From Ignavibacteria bacterium (GTDB lineage Bacteria > Bacteroidota > Ignavibacteria > Ignavibacteriales > Melioribacteraceae), in assembly GCA_011049495.1 (NCBI GenBank), contig DSBF01000521.1, positions 1 through 6,653 of the forward strand: a DNA stretch of 6,653 nt, read 5' to 3'. Each line of letters opens with the position of its first letter. The first letter of the stretch is position 1. Under the pieces are notes generated by a model. The model was not told the DNA's origin. It made no database searches and saw nothing but the letters and a program-made list of their open reading frames with translations. Below, piece after piece: positions 6,497-6,653 of the stretch. Made by a program: the position numbers and the translations under genes.

Positions 6497-6653
6497 TTAG
6501 GACTAATTTACCAGGCGACAAATGTCGTAATAGTAAATAGATTGTTCTTGGATTATTTTTGATAAAAACTTTTGTATAACAATATAGATTCCGTTTTGCT
6601 TCTTGAAATACTCTTAATAGGTCTAATAATTTTTCTTGCATCATTTAATCAAG

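Noticed and set aside
6516..6527. Short palindrome CGACA-AA-TGTCG
   Set aside because: Only five pairs with a 2-nt loop and no neighbouring signal; chance is likely.
6447..6644. Minus-strand 65-codon ORF starting MMQEKLLDLL, convergent with the T9SS gene
   Set aside because: No Shine-Dalgarno sequence, no recognisable family, and its last codons are formed by the CACGAATT repeat. It could be a decayed gene fragment, but nothing here supports expression.

Overview
This is an AT-rich chromosomal window from a member of the Bacteroidota/Chlorobiota (FCB) group, most likely an Ignavibacteria-like lineage. The best clue is the C-terminus of the last gene, a type IX secretion (T9SS) type A sorting domain with the NYPNPFNPSTKIEY signature typical of that group. 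The DUF4920-like and PepSY-TM-like proteins fit the same origin. The lineage is inferred from protein style; no rRNA or marker phylogeny is available here.

Layout. Positions 10-2475 on the minus strand hold a complete priA, the replication-restart helicase. A 129-bp divergent intergenic region (2476-2604) separates it from three genes on the plus strand. These are a small exported DUF4920-like protein with an unusual Cys/His cluster (2605-3054), a three-helix PepSY-associated membrane protein starting at GTG (3273-3827), and a large secreted Asp-box beta-propeller protein with a T9SS tail (3878-6436). The last 217 bp hold an imperfect inverted repeat built on tandem CACGAATT units, and no gene I can support.

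The most interesting non-coding part is the 218-bp gap at 3055-3272. It contains a 133-bp segment with 12-bp perfect inverted termini (TCACCTTACGCA/TGCGTAAGGTGA) flanked by a 7-bp direct repeat (TTACTAA), which looks like a MITE insertion with target-site duplication. Inside it is a perfect 13-bp hairpin, and just beyond it lies a strong intrinsic terminator. The terminator ends only 20 bp before the GTG of the PepSY-type gene. The bases just after the upstream stop codon can pair with the terminator's 5' arm. The same region can therefore also be read as a structured leader with terminator/antiterminator alternatives. I favour the insertion explanation, but both are testable.

Working together. 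PriA is housekeeping and unrelated to the rest. The three plus-strand products are all envelope or exported proteins. A redox- or metal-related link between the DUF4920-like protein and the PepSY-type protein is possible but is inferred only from adjacency and from conserved Cys/His residues. No clear new defence, CRISPR or biosynthetic system is visible.
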